Source: Rossellomorea aquimaris
GTDB lineage: Bacteria > Bacillota > Bacilli > Bacillales > Bacillaceae_B
Direction: 5' to 3'
DNA length: 64,000 nucleotides
Assembly: GCF_000935355.1 (NCBI RefSeq)
Contig: NZ_JXZC01000007.1
Coordinates: 124,001-188,000 of the forward strand
Shown here: in pieces, positions 8,229 through 16,279 of the stretch
Layout: each line of letters starts with the position of its first letter
How positions within the stretch are numbered: position 1 is the stretch's first letter
Translations under genes and position numbers: made by a program
Notes under the pieces: generated by a model
Seen by the model: the letters and a program-made list of their open reading frames with translations, nothing else
Told to the model about the DNA's origin: nothing
The model's database searches: none

Positions 8229-8912
8229 TTATGCAGCTAGTGAGAGGACGCTTGAAGGAGAGCCAGACGTTCTTACAAATCGACCTTGGGCAGGATCATG
8301 TGCAAGCAGGATTGGAATGTATGCTAAAAGGAGACTGGGATCCTGTGCCATCAGACTGCGGTATAAAATCGCGTTCAACTCTTCCTGAAGGGCTTCATCC
8401 CAGTAAGGTTGAATCCCGCCTCCGTCTTCATTACCGGAGAATTTCTTAAGCCTTGCCCTCGATCGATTCAGCAAGGCTTTCACAGCGGTTTCCGTCATCC
8501 CCAGAACATCTGCCACTTCAGAAATCTTGTATTGAAACGCTTCTTTTAGAACAAAGGTGACTAACTGTTTTGGGGTCATCTTCCTTGAAAGCTTTTCAAT
8601 GATTTCAAGACTGATCCCCTCTTTCGTTTCTTCAGCCTTCACTTCTGGAATTTCGCCAATCGATTCCTTACTCTGTTTACGGACTTTATCCACCCATAGA
8701 TGATAAGCGATTTTATTAAGTAAAGATGACCTCCACTGCTGAGCAGGGTAATGATTCAGTGCCTTACAGATGGACTCTTGAGCCAGGTCCTCACCGTCCC
8801 ATTTGCTCTTCGTCAGAAAATAGCAGTATCGATAGAGCTTTTGAACAAGCTCTTCCATGTCTTGATCGTTAGGCTTTCGTTCATTCATTTTTAAGCCAGA
8901 CCTCATTTGCAT
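8229..8912 (-). CDS. ECF-like sigma-70 family RNA polymerase sigma factor
   Basis: A 227-residue sigma factor. Region 2 is visible as LYRYCYFLTKSKWDGEDLAQESICKAL (about 20-46) and region 4 as a helix-turn-helix, SEVADVLGMTETAVKALLNRSRARLKK. About 60 extra residues follow region 4 (GIQPYWDEALQEELNAILYRS...), longer than a minimal ECF factor. ATG 8912 is used because AAAGGAG precedes it; in-frame codons upstream lack one. No anti-sigma gene is adjacent. The next gene is clpP, raising the idea that this sigma factor drives its own ClpP, or is controlled by proteolysis. Confidence 0.82.
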   Translation of the reverse strand: MQMRSGLKMNERKPNDQDMEELVQKLYRYCYFLTKSKWDGEDLAQESICKALNHYPAQQWRSSLLNKIAYHLWVDKVRKQSKESIGEIPEVKAEETKEGISLEIIEKLSRKMTPKQLVTFVLKEAFQYKISEVADVLGMTETAVKALLNRSRARLKKFSGNEDGGGIQPYWDEALQEELNAILYRSLMAQDPSLLLAYIPILLAHDPAQGRFVRTSGSPSSVLSLAA

Positions 8913-9095
8913 CGTCCTCACTCCTTTAAATCCTCTCATGCTTATAACGGATGAATTGGTCAAAAAGATATGGGTGAAAGGTATTTTTATCTTTATTATA
9001 TCCAACAGTACTTGAATGGGTAATAAATTGGTTTATGCAGCGTGAGTTATGCTAAAGTTGATTCATAAAACAGGTAACGGAAAAGAGGATTAGTT

Positions 9096-9764
9096 ATGAT
9101 TTCAATACTTGTCGTGGATGACGATCCCCATTTACGTAAACTTATACGTGTTCATTTGGAGCAGAATGGCTACGCCGTTACTGAAGCACATGACGGGGAT
9201 GCAGCCTCTGTCATTCTTGAAGCACAATCGATCGATCTCGCGATTGTCGATTTGATGATGCCGAATAAGGATGGGTTTCAATTAGCGAAGGAAATCAGGG
9301 AGAACTACGATATCCCGATTATTATTTTGACCGCCAAGGACAGTCTTACGGATAAAGCAAAAGGTTATGAAGCCGGCACCGATGATTATATGGTAAAGCC
9401 CTTTGAAAAAGAAGAGCTTCTCTTTCGTGTACAGGCGATCCTGAGGAGATTTCATCGTGCCGCTCCCCAGAAAATCCGTCTCAATGACATGATCCTTGAC
9501 AAACGATCGTACGAAGTGAAGGACGGATCAAAAATAATCATCCTTCCTCTTAAGGAATTTGAATTATTATATTATTTAGCAAGCTTCCCTAACAGAACCT
9601 TTTCACGGGAAGAGATCATTCAACAAGTATGGGGAATGGATTTTGAAGGGGATGACCGAACGATTGATGTCCATATTAAAAGGCTGCGTGAACGGTTCCG
9701 GCACTCCCATGATTTCTTGATCACCACTGTACGTGGAATCGGCTATAAATTGGAGGTGACCTAA
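9096..9764 (+). CDS. hssR: heme-responsive response regulator HssR
   Basis: A 222-residue OmpR/PhoB-type regulator. The receiver domain has the acidic pocket DDD at 8-10, phosphoacceptor Asp52 in IVDLMMPNKDG and KP near 102. The winged-helix domain ends with DDRTIDVHIKRLRERF and VRGIGYKLEV. Sequence and order resemble staphylococcal HssR, and the matching direct repeat lies upstream of hrtB. It is activated by HssS when heme is in excess and switches on the HrtAB efflux pump. The following kinase starts two bases after its stop. Confidence 0.85.
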   Translation: MISILVVDDDPHLRKLIRVHLEQNGYAVTEAHDGDAASVILEAQSIDLAIVDLMMPNKDGFQLAKEIRENYDIPIIILTAKDSLTDKAKGYEAGTDDYMVKPFEKEELLFRVQAILRRFHRAAPQKIRLNDMILDKRSYEVKDGSKIIILPLKEFELLYYLASFPNRTFSREEIIQQVWGMDFEGDDRTIDVHIKRLRERFRHSHDFLITTVRGIGYKLEVT

Positions 9765-9765
9765 A

Positions 9766-11136
9766 ATGCGCTCCCTGTATGTCCGGATTGTTGTCGTCAC
9801 CCTTCTTATCATGATGACGAGCAGTATCATCGCCTTCATCGGTTCCAATCTTTACTATCAGCATATATTAAAGCCTTCAAATGATGAAAAAAACACTGAA
9901 ATCGCGAAAGATATCGTTGATTTATATCATGCAGCATCACTGGACGCCCCTGCGTTCTTTCAGAAAACGGCGAAGCTCAGCTATCAATTTTATGTAACAG
10001 ATGGCAATGCTCCTGGAACATTTTACGGAGAAGACTTTCGTGATCAAAGTATTTCTCCCGAAATTGTAGAAACGGTCGTGAATGGATCCACTTACCATGG
10101 AATTGCGAATTATCCCTCTACCACATTTGTGACTGGATTTTTCTCAAATGAATTAACCAATAGCATTGGTGTTCCTATTGACATCGATGGAAAACCTCAT
10201 GCCCTGTTCATGAGACCCAATGTGAAACAACAGTTTAATGAAATTCATATTCTTTTATCCGTCCTGCTTGTATTCACAATACTTCTCAGCATGCTGATCG
10301 TTTTCTTCAGTACCCGCTACCTTGTGAAACCGATCCGTGAATTGACGAATGCCACGAAGAAAATTGCCGGTGGTGAGTATTCGATTCAATTGAATCAAAA
10401 CCGAAAGGACGAAATCGGTACCCTTGCCCGCTCCTTTACTTCCATGAGCCGGCAGCTGATGCAGGTGGAGAATATGCGACAGGAGTTCGTTTCAAATGTT
10501 TCCCATGAAATCCAGACGCCCCTGTCCTCCATGAAGGGCTATGCCAATCTGCTTCTCTCCCCTTCCTTGTCAGAAGAGGATCGGGAACATTACTTAAAAG
10601 TGATTGAATCAGAAAGCAATCGGCTGTCGAAGCTGAGTAAGCAGCTGTTGACCCTCGCTTCTCTCGATAAGGACAATGGATTGATTCAACATGAACCCAT
10701 CAACATGACTCAATTGCTCCAAAATCTCATGAAACAAACACGATGGCTGTGGGAAAGAAAAGACCTCGCTGTGTCCCTGGAAGCCGATGGTGTTACTTAT
10801 AACGGCCACGAAGAGCTGCTCTATCAAGCATTTGAGAACCTCTTGGCAAATAGCATCAAATACACTCCCCCAGGGGGCGAAATTAACCTGTTCCTTCACA
10901 AACATCAACAGGGGTTCAGATTTATTATTGAAGACAGCGGAATCGGAATTTCTCCTGAACACCAGGAAAAGATATTTGAACGTTTTTACAAAGTGGATGC
11001 CTCACGGAGCAAAGAAAAGGATAGCAGCGGCCTTGGTCTTTCTATAGTCAAAAAGATCATCACCCTGCACCAAGGTGAAATCCATGTCGAAAGCAGGGCC
11101 AATAAAGGAACCACCTTTACAGTGATTCTTCCTTAA
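9766..11136 (+). CDS. hssS: heme sensor histidine kinase HssS
   Basis: A 456-residue kinase with membrane helices at about 8-30 and 160-183 flanking a roughly 130-residue extracytoplasmic sensor. The sensor carries TFYGEDFRD, TTFVTGFF and LFMRPNV, all of which recall HssS. A HAMP domain is followed by the H-box SNVSHEIQTPL (His247) and an ATPase domain (NSIKYT, DSGIGI, SGLGLSI). It phosphorylates HssR. GGAGGTGA lies inside the end of hssR. The two-component pair is encoded just before its target transporter on the same strand. Confidence 0.85.
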   Translation: MRSLYVRIVVVTLLIMMTSSIIAFIGSNLYYQHILKPSNDEKNTEIAKDIVDLYHAASLDAPAFFQKTAKLSYQFYVTDGNAPGTFYGEDFRDQSISPEIVETVVNGSTYHGIANYPSTTFVTGFFSNELTNSIGVPIDIDGKPHALFMRPNVKQQFNEIHILLSVLLVFTILLSMLIVFFSTRYLVKPIRELTNATKKIAGGEYSIQLNQNRKDEIGTLARSFTSMSRQLMQVENMRQEFVSNVSHEIQTPLSSMKGYANLLLSPSLSEEDREHYLKVIESESNRLSKLSKQLLTLASLDKDNGLIQHEPINMTQLLQNLMKQTRWLWERKDLAVSLEADGVTYNGHEELLYQAFENLLANSIKYTPPGGEINLFLHKHQQGFRFIIEDSGIGISPEHQEKIFERFYKVDASRSKEKDSSGLGLSIVKKIITLHQGEIHVESRANKGTTFTVILP

Positions 11137-11142
11137 TCCGTT

Positions 11143-11162
11143 GTTCATCTTCCGTTCATACT
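11143..11162 (+). promoter_or_regulatory. HssR-type direct repeat upstream of hrtB
   Basis: GTTCATCTT-CC-GTTCATACT: two 9-base direct repeats with a 2-base gap, matching the GTTCATATT-N2-GTTCATATT arrangement I recall for HssR targets. TATCAT at 11170-11175 can serve as the -10, with the repeat over the -35 region, as expected for an activator site. Confidence 0.75.
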
Positions 11163-11208
11163 TCTCTTTTATCATAAGGGAGAAGTTATGAAAGGGAAGG
11201 TGATTTTT

Positions 11209-12246
11209 TTGTTTCTGGCATGGAAAGAATTGCGTTATGCGAAGATGAAGTTTTTATTAATGATTGGCATCATCACTTTAATCACAAGCCTGGTCCTATC
11301 GATCTCAGGACTTGCCAATGGATTATCGGTTGATAATGCTTCGGCTATAAAGAATATGCCTGCTGATACCTATGTCGTGAAAACGGGCGACACACATCAG
11401 CTTGAACGGTCACAGTTAACCGAACAAGATATTTCTTCGATAAAAGGGGGATCCCCTCTTGGACTGAAAATGGTAGAGATCAATCAGGGAGACAAGACAG
11501 TGAATGTAAGCCTATTTGGCGCTGATCCCGAGAGTGCTTTCATGCCAACGACGGCAGAACACGCAAAGCTTGCGCCCTATGAGGTCCTTGCCGATCCTGG
11601 CCTGAAGAAAGAAGGGTTTGAGATTGGGGATTCTTTCACCTATGACGACAAAGAGTGGACGATCAAGGGATTTACTGAAAAACGATTCAGTTACGGACAC
11701 ACCCCGGCCATTTTTACATCTCTGGAAACATGGGAGGATCTTTTTGGAGATTCGTCCGTTTACCAAGCCGTTTTATTTACCAATGAAAAAACGATCGACA
11801 CACCTTCAAAAATGGAGTCGGTGTCTAAAGAAGAGATACTATCCAATGTGCCTGGCTATTCTGCAGAACAAGGTTCTCTAAATATGATGGTGATCTTTCT
11901 GCTCATCATATCAGCGATTGTCTTAGCCACCTTCTTCTATGTGATGACCCTGCAAAAGCTCCACCAATACGGTGTTTTAAAGGCGATAGGGACGAAAGTG
12001 AGCGTTCTACTCCGTTCATTATTCGCGCAAATCTCAACCCTTACCATCGCCGGCATCGTTGCAGGGAATGTCGTTACCTATGGACTTACATTCGTGATTC
12101 CGGCAGGCGTACCTTTTGAATTATCCATCACCATGATTCTATCCAACAGTGCATTAATCCTACTGATGGCGTGGATCGGTTCACTTTTATCCTTTAGAAG
12201 CATTGTGACTGTGGATCCATTACAAGCAATCGGGAGTGTGAAATAA
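11209..12246 (+). CDS. hrtB: heme efflux ABC transporter permease HrtB
   Basis: A 345-residue FtsX/MacB-type permease: one N-terminal membrane helix, a large extracytoplasmic domain (about 45-230), then three C-terminal helices. With HrtA it expels surplus heme from the membrane. The TTG at 11209 is preferred over ATG 11188. The likely promoter would give the ATG only a 6-base leader and no ribosome-binding site, whereas the TTG has GGGAAGG upstream and makes the N-terminus (MFLAWKELRYAK) align with known HrtB. The stop is one base from hrtA. Gene order B-A is reversed relative to Staphylococcus. Confidence 0.85.
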   Translation: MFLAWKELRYAKMKFLLMIGIITLITSLVLSISGLANGLSVDNASAIKNMPADTYVVKTGDTHQLERSQLTEQDISSIKGGSPLGLKMVEINQGDKTVNVSLFGADPESAFMPTTAEHAKLAPYEVLADPGLKKEGFEIGDSFTYDDKEWTIKGFTEKRFSYGHTPAIFTSLETWEDLFGDSSVYQAVLFTNEKTIDTPSKMESVSKEEILSNVPGYSAEQGSLNMMVIFLLIISAIVLATFFYVMTLQKLHQYGVLKAIGTKVSVLLRSLFAQISTLTIAGIVAGNVVTYGLTFVIPAGVPFELSITMILSNSALILLMAWIGSLLSFRSIVTVDPLQAIGSVK

Positions 12247-12247
12247 G

Positions 12248-12901
12248 ATGACGGCCATTTTAGAGTTACATGATGTGAGCAAAACATATGAACAGGGAAA
12301 TGAGAAGCTGACGGTATTGGACCATGTATCCATGAAGGTGAATCCAGGTGAGTTCGGTGCCATATTGGGCCCTTCCGGATCGGGAAAAAGTACGCTTCTC
12401 TCCATCATAGGAGCCTTGACCAGCCCATCCAGTGGTGAAGTGAAAATGAACGGGCGAAACGTCCACAATCTAAACGAGAAAGAACAAACATCCCTTCGCC
12501 TCAAAGAAATCGGTTTTATTTTCCAACAATCAAACCTGGTTCCTTTTTTAACCGTGGAAGAGCAATTAGTGTTTGTGGGAAAGCTGAATAAACAAGGAGA
12601 AAGTCTTCGGAAACGAGCAGGGGAATTATTGTCCCATCTCGGAATGGCAGAACGCTTGTCCCATTACCCTGAACAGCTGTCAGGTGGCGAACAGCAGCGG
12701 GTTGCCATCGCCCGTGCCCTCATGAATGAACCGAGGTTGATCCTTGCAGATGAACCTACTGCAAGCCTGGATCAAGCCCGCGGCAAGTCCGTGGTGGAGC
12801 TTCTCGCCAAGGAAACGAAGGATAGAAATATCGCCACCATCATGGTGACCCATGATGAAACGATGATCAGATATTGTGATTGGGTGTACCGGATGACGTG
12901 A
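12248..12901 (+). CDS. hrtA: heme efflux ABC transporter ATPase HrtA
   Basis: A 217-residue ATPase with Walker [10 protein letters not shown] (41-49), Q-loop [13 protein letters not shown], signature [15 protein letters not shown], Walker [13 protein letters not shown] and switch MVTHDE. It powers HrtB in heme export. The [14 protein letters not shown] and [10 protein letters not shown] segments resemble staphylococcal HrtA. It is the last gene of hssRS-hrtBA and is followed by a strong terminator. Confidence 0.87.
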   Translation: MTAILELHDVSKTYEQGNEKLTVLDHVSMKVNPGEFGAILGPSGSGKSTLLSIIGALTSPSSGEVKMNGRNVHNLNEKEQTSLRLKEIGFIFQQSNLVPFLTVEEQLVFVGKLNKQGESLRKRAGELLSHLGMAERLSHYPEQLSGGEQQRVAIARALMNEPRLILADEPTASLDQARGKSVVELLAKETKDRNIATIMVTHDETMIRYCDWVYRMT

Positions 12902-12908
12902 GAAGTAA

Positions 12909-12941
12909 GTGCCTGGCTATAAAGAGTCAGGCACTTTTTTT
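12909..12941 (+). terminator. intrinsic terminator after hrtA
   Basis: GTGCCTGGCT...AGTCAGGCAC stem followed by T7. Confidence 0.85.
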
Positions 12942-13641
12942 CATGAAGTCCTTTTATCCAACAATTCCTTTAACTTCTCCGGGTCATCCACTCGCAGGGC
13001 AACCTCCGATACCAGCTGCTTTCTTCCCATAAACATTGTCGCTTCTACTGGTTTCTTCAGAAACAGGACCACCTGTGGACAAATTTCTTCAAAATCTTTA
13101 TGCATGAAAACAAGTGCCTCTTTGCCCGGTTCCCTACCCCATTCGATTTTTTCGATTTGATTAAGAGGCAATCCTATTCGTTGCATCAATCCCTGCGTTA
13201 CATAAAGATGACCATTTTTCACTTCCAGTGGATGGAGTCTGGTAATCTGAATTTCAGCTATAAACAATAGAACAGTATAAACGTTCAGAATCAAAAGAAT
13301 GAAAGACAGAATCGGGAGCTTGGAATGAAGCCACCAGTGGATCCCGATCGTCTCGATCACGACGGCGTGGATAAGCATGATATTCATGGCAACGGCACTC
13401 GTCTTGTGATGCATCGTTACAGCACCATCATGGACAACCGGCTTGCGGCGCCAGCTGAATAAGGCATAGTAAACCATCAACACTTCTGAAAATCCAGCAG
13501 TGATCCTATGACTACTCCCCTCTCCAATTCTATTGATAGAAATCGTTGAACCACCGGTTGATATAATAAAAGATTACTAAGGAGAACGACACCTAACAAG
13601 GCGATTGCCCATTTGGCCAATTTCGTTTCGCGCAGTACCAT
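12941..13641 (-). pseudogene. membrane protein gene split by a single-base frameshift
   Basis: Two overlapping frames look like one gene. The 5' part begins at ATG 13641 behind GGGGAGGGGAG and encodes MVLRETKLAKWAIALLGVVL through GSLLDF before stopping. The 3' part (GTG 13483 to 12941) encodes VLMVYYALFSWRRK, two more helices and a soluble C-terminal domain. Adding one T to the TTTT run (AAAA at 13489-13492 on the plus strand) joins them as GSLLDF-SEVLMVYYALF. The restored protein would be about 232 residues with four helices and a PH-like tail. I recall no function. It could be a true pseudogene, a sequencing error or a slippage site. Confidence 0.6.
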
Positions 13642-13680
13642 GAAAACTCCCCTCCCCGCAATAAATTCCATATACTTACA

Positions 13681-14772
13681 TTATAACTCTGCCAGCTTTC
13701 TTCGGAAATCCTCATCTCTCAATATTCTTAAATTAAATCCGTTTAAATTGTTCGAGATCTTCTGACGCTCCACTTCCTCGAGATCATTGGCAAAAAAGAC
13801 GATCTCCGTCGAGTTTCCACCTTTATCGGTTGCGTACGCAGCATTGGTGGCAACGAATAATGTAGATCCGCCTTTTTGCCCTCCATGCATTAACCATTCC
13901 TGGTTCTTGGGATTCTCCATCATTCCTTCCATCACCGCATCCAATCTTTCCTGTATTCCTTTTGAAAAATACGTCTTTGAATTCATTTTTCTCATGATTT
14001 CTGCATATTCAGCCGTCGTACTTTTCGTCAGTCTGTCTGACCATATTTTCTGCAGGGACTTGTTGGTGTGTATACTTTCAATATATATGTGCTTTTCGCC
14101 TTTTCTTAATGAAGTGAAAATAAGATGGGAAAGCTCGATGTATTCCTCTTTAGACATGTCTCTCAGTTTGCTTTCTATCTGTTTCTCTGAATAAGCAGGA
14201 TACTTATTTTTTATATAAGTAGGGATCAGCATGGATGAACTGATGGGGAACAGAGGATCATGCTGTTTCATTTTCATCTCTTCCCGCAATTCATTGATGT
14301 TGTCAATCCCCAGAAGGTTCATCATATATTCGGTATTAGCATTGGAGCTGAATAAAATCATGCCTTTCACGACGTTTTCCAGAGTTGATGACCCGTCTCG
14401 AAGCACCCCTTCCCCTTTGGAGTATTCAATCCAGGCTTCATGCGCTCCACCGTCGGTACCAGGAATATAATACTGATCTAGTTCTTCTAATGATATCTTT
14501 TTTGATGGAACTAAATTTCCTTCCTCACACTGTTTCGCGTACTCGATCGCAATCATGATTTTCACCGTACTTGCTAACGGGATCATTTCATTTTCCCTCA
14601 TAGCGGATAGGGTTTGCCCGTTCCTTGATACGGTTAAGCTGCTATTACTGTGGTTCTTTAAGTAGTTTAATAGATATTCTGGATCTTCTTTAGTTAAATA
14701 GTGTCTTGCTGCAACGAATACACCGATTCCAATGACAAAACAAACACCGACTATAATGAAAGCAATCTTCAT
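13681..14772 (-). CDS. membrane-anchored serine hydrolase of the class A beta-lactamase fold
   Basis: A 363-residue protein with an N-terminal membrane helix (residues 2-22) that places the catalytic domain outside the cell. Active-site boxes of the serine penicillin-recognising superfamily are present: S-x-x-K as Ser68-Thr-Val-Lys71, an SSN triad (142-144) in place of SDN, and KGG (HGGQKGGSTLF) near the C-terminus in place of KTG. A carboxypeptidase or esterase role is as likely as true beta-lactamase activity. Start 14772 is preferred (AGGAG nine bases upstream) over the upstream in-frame ATG. Confidence 0.78.
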   Translation of the reverse strand: MKIAFIIVGVCFVIGIGVFVAARHYLTKEDPEYLLNYLKNHSNSSLTVSRNGQTLSAMRENEMIPLASTVKIMIAIEYAKQCEEGNLVPSKKISLEELDQYYIPGTDGGAHEAWIEYSKGEGVLRDGSSTLENVVKGMILFSSNANTEYMMNLLGIDNINELREEMKMKQHDPLFPISSSMLIPTYIKNKYPAYSEKQIESKLRDMSKEEYIELSHLIFTSLRKGEKHIYIESIHTNKSLQKIWSDRLTKSTTAEYAEIMRKMNSKTYFSKGIQERLDAVMEGMMENPKNQEWLMHGGQKGGSTLFVATNAAYATDKGGNSTEIVFFANDLEEVERQKISNNLNGFNLRILRDEDFRRKLAEL

Positions 14773-14852
14773 TCCATTCACTCCTGTCATAACCTTGATA
14801 GTTTATCTACGAACGGAAAATGGAAAATGTTTCATTTTATCTCCATAAAAAA

Positions 14853-15163
14853 TGAGTTGGGACAAAACTAAAAAATCACGAAATAAAGACGAACAATAGA
14901 AGTGTAGGTTATTAATACCGCTAATGATTTCCGTGCAAGACTACGCTTTCCGCGGGTAGCCCGTGAGCCTCCTCGGCAAGCCTGCGGGGTCTCACATAAG
15001 CTACTTTTCCCGCAGGAGTCTTCGTCTTGCACTCCAATCAACCGCTGGAGACTGCTAAAATCAAATGGACCAAAAATAAATAATAAACCCGAACCAATCT
15101 GCCTACTAAGAAGCGGATTTGTTCGGGTTTTACTTAGACTAAAACACTTTTGTCCCAGCCTCA
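14853..15163. repeat. MITE-like intergenic repeat with terminal inverted repeats
   Basis: A 311-base non-coding element bounded by TGAGTTGGGACAAAA and its near-inverse TTTTGTCCCAGCCTCA. Its centre (about 14930-15055) is GC-rich (TTTCCGCGGGTAGCCCGTGA... and GCGGGGTCTC...CCCGCAGGAG), a composition I recall as a recurrent intergenic repeat in many Bacillaceae. It encodes no transposase, so it would be mobilised in trans, if at all. It fills the gap between the beta-lactamase-fold and EamA genes. Confidence 0.65.
15086..15132 (-). terminator. hairpin inside the MITE-like element
   Basis: AAACCCGAAC / GTTCGGGTTT with a 25-base interval holding a second short hairpin. It lies 40-85 bases downstream of the minus-strand EamA gene (ends 15172) and could end its transcript. 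Confidence 0.5.
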
Positions 15164-15171
15164 ATTGTCGA

Positions 15172-16038
15172 TTATACTTCCTGCCTTTTGGCTGCTTGAT
15201 TATTTTTCAAAAACATATAAAACGAAGCAGCAAAGATGATGACGTATCCGATGATGCTTAATGCGTCAGGAATCTGTCCGAATAAGAAGATGCTGATCAT
15301 GGCAGAATACACGACCGTCGAATAGAAGAAAATAGATATTTCCCTTGCAGGTGCGAACTTGTAGGCCATCGTGATTCCGAACTGACCAACTGTCGCGAAA
15401 ACGCCGGCGGATAACAGGTAAATCCACTGCTGAGCGCTCATCGGTTCATAAAATCCGATGACAAATGGTAGCAGGACGACCGTCGTAAAGAATGAGAAGT
15501 AAAAAACGACCGTATAAAACTTCTCCCTGCTCCCTAATACGCGTAGGACCGTATAGGCACCGGCTGCGAATATAGCGGAAAACACTCCTGCCAAATATGG
15601 AATCACATCAAAGGAGAACGCCGGTTTAATGATGAACAGTGTTCCAATGAATGCAATGATGATCGCCACCACTTGAAACACCTTCGTTCGTTCCTTCAGG
15701 AAGATGGCCGAGAAGATGATGGTCAGAAATGGACTGAGCTTGTTCAACATATCGGCATCGGATAACACCAGATGATCAATCGCATAGAAGAACAAGACGA
15801 TCCCGACAGCCCCCAAGCTTGAGCGCAGCAGAAGCAGCTTCTGATTTTCTTTCTTCCCGAATAAACGTTCTTTATGATACCGGACAAAACCGAATGCGAT
15901 GAATGCAGAAACAATGTTCCTGAAAAATGTTTTTTGTATCGTCGGCACATCTCCTGACAGCTTCACAAAGGCCGCCATCAGTGAAAAACCAAACGCTGAT
16001 AGAAGTAATAGGAGTATTCCTTTATTTCGATTTGACAT
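15172..16038 (-). CDS. EamA/DMT-superfamily transporter
   Basis: A 288-residue protein with ten predicted helices in two EamA repeats (about 5-135 and 145-280), the fold of small-metabolite exporters. The first repeat shows FGFSLMAAFVKLSG and an RNIVSAF helix. Start 16038 has GGAGG five bases upstream; the in-frame ATG at 16056 lies ahead of that site. The substrate cannot be inferred. Its 3' end touches the MITE-like repeat. Confidence 0.8.
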   Translation of the reverse strand: MSNRNKGILLLLLSAFGFSLMAAFVKLSGDVPTIQKTFFRNIVSAFIAFGFVRYHKERLFGKKENQKLLLLRSSLGAVGIVLFFYAIDHLVLSDADMLNKLSPFLTIIFSAIFLKERTKVFQVVAIIIAFIGTLFIIKPAFSFDVIPYLAGVFSAIFAAGAYTVLRVLGSREKFYTVVFYFSFFTTVVLLPFVIGFYEPMSAQQWIYLLSAGVFATVGQFGITMAYKFAPAREISIFFYSTVVYSAMISIFLFGQIPDALSIIGYVIIFAASFYMFLKNNQAAKRQEV

Positions 16039-16279
16039 GACTTCCTCCAATTTCATTTGCCAATAGTAGGATCAATTGAGTGAATTAATTTTGGCAACTT
16101 AGATAGTGTAACAAATTTATGATGATTTATGGAGAATTTAAACTTATGTAATAGAACCTATTTTTGATATGAATTTTGACACTATTAACCTTCACTTGAA
16201 ACATATTTTATAGGGAAAAAGGATATTTAAGCAACGACCGAAATACATATCAATAAGTGATTCCATATAAAGGAGGAAT

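Noticed and set aside
14868-15164. 98-codon frame through the MITE-like repeat
   Set aside because: It follows the repeat sequence on the minus strand, has no ribosome-binding site and no protein-like composition.
16202-16210. CATATTTTA as a sigma-K -10 box for cotA
   Set aside because: No -35 AC at the expected 16-17 base distance; kept only as a remark.
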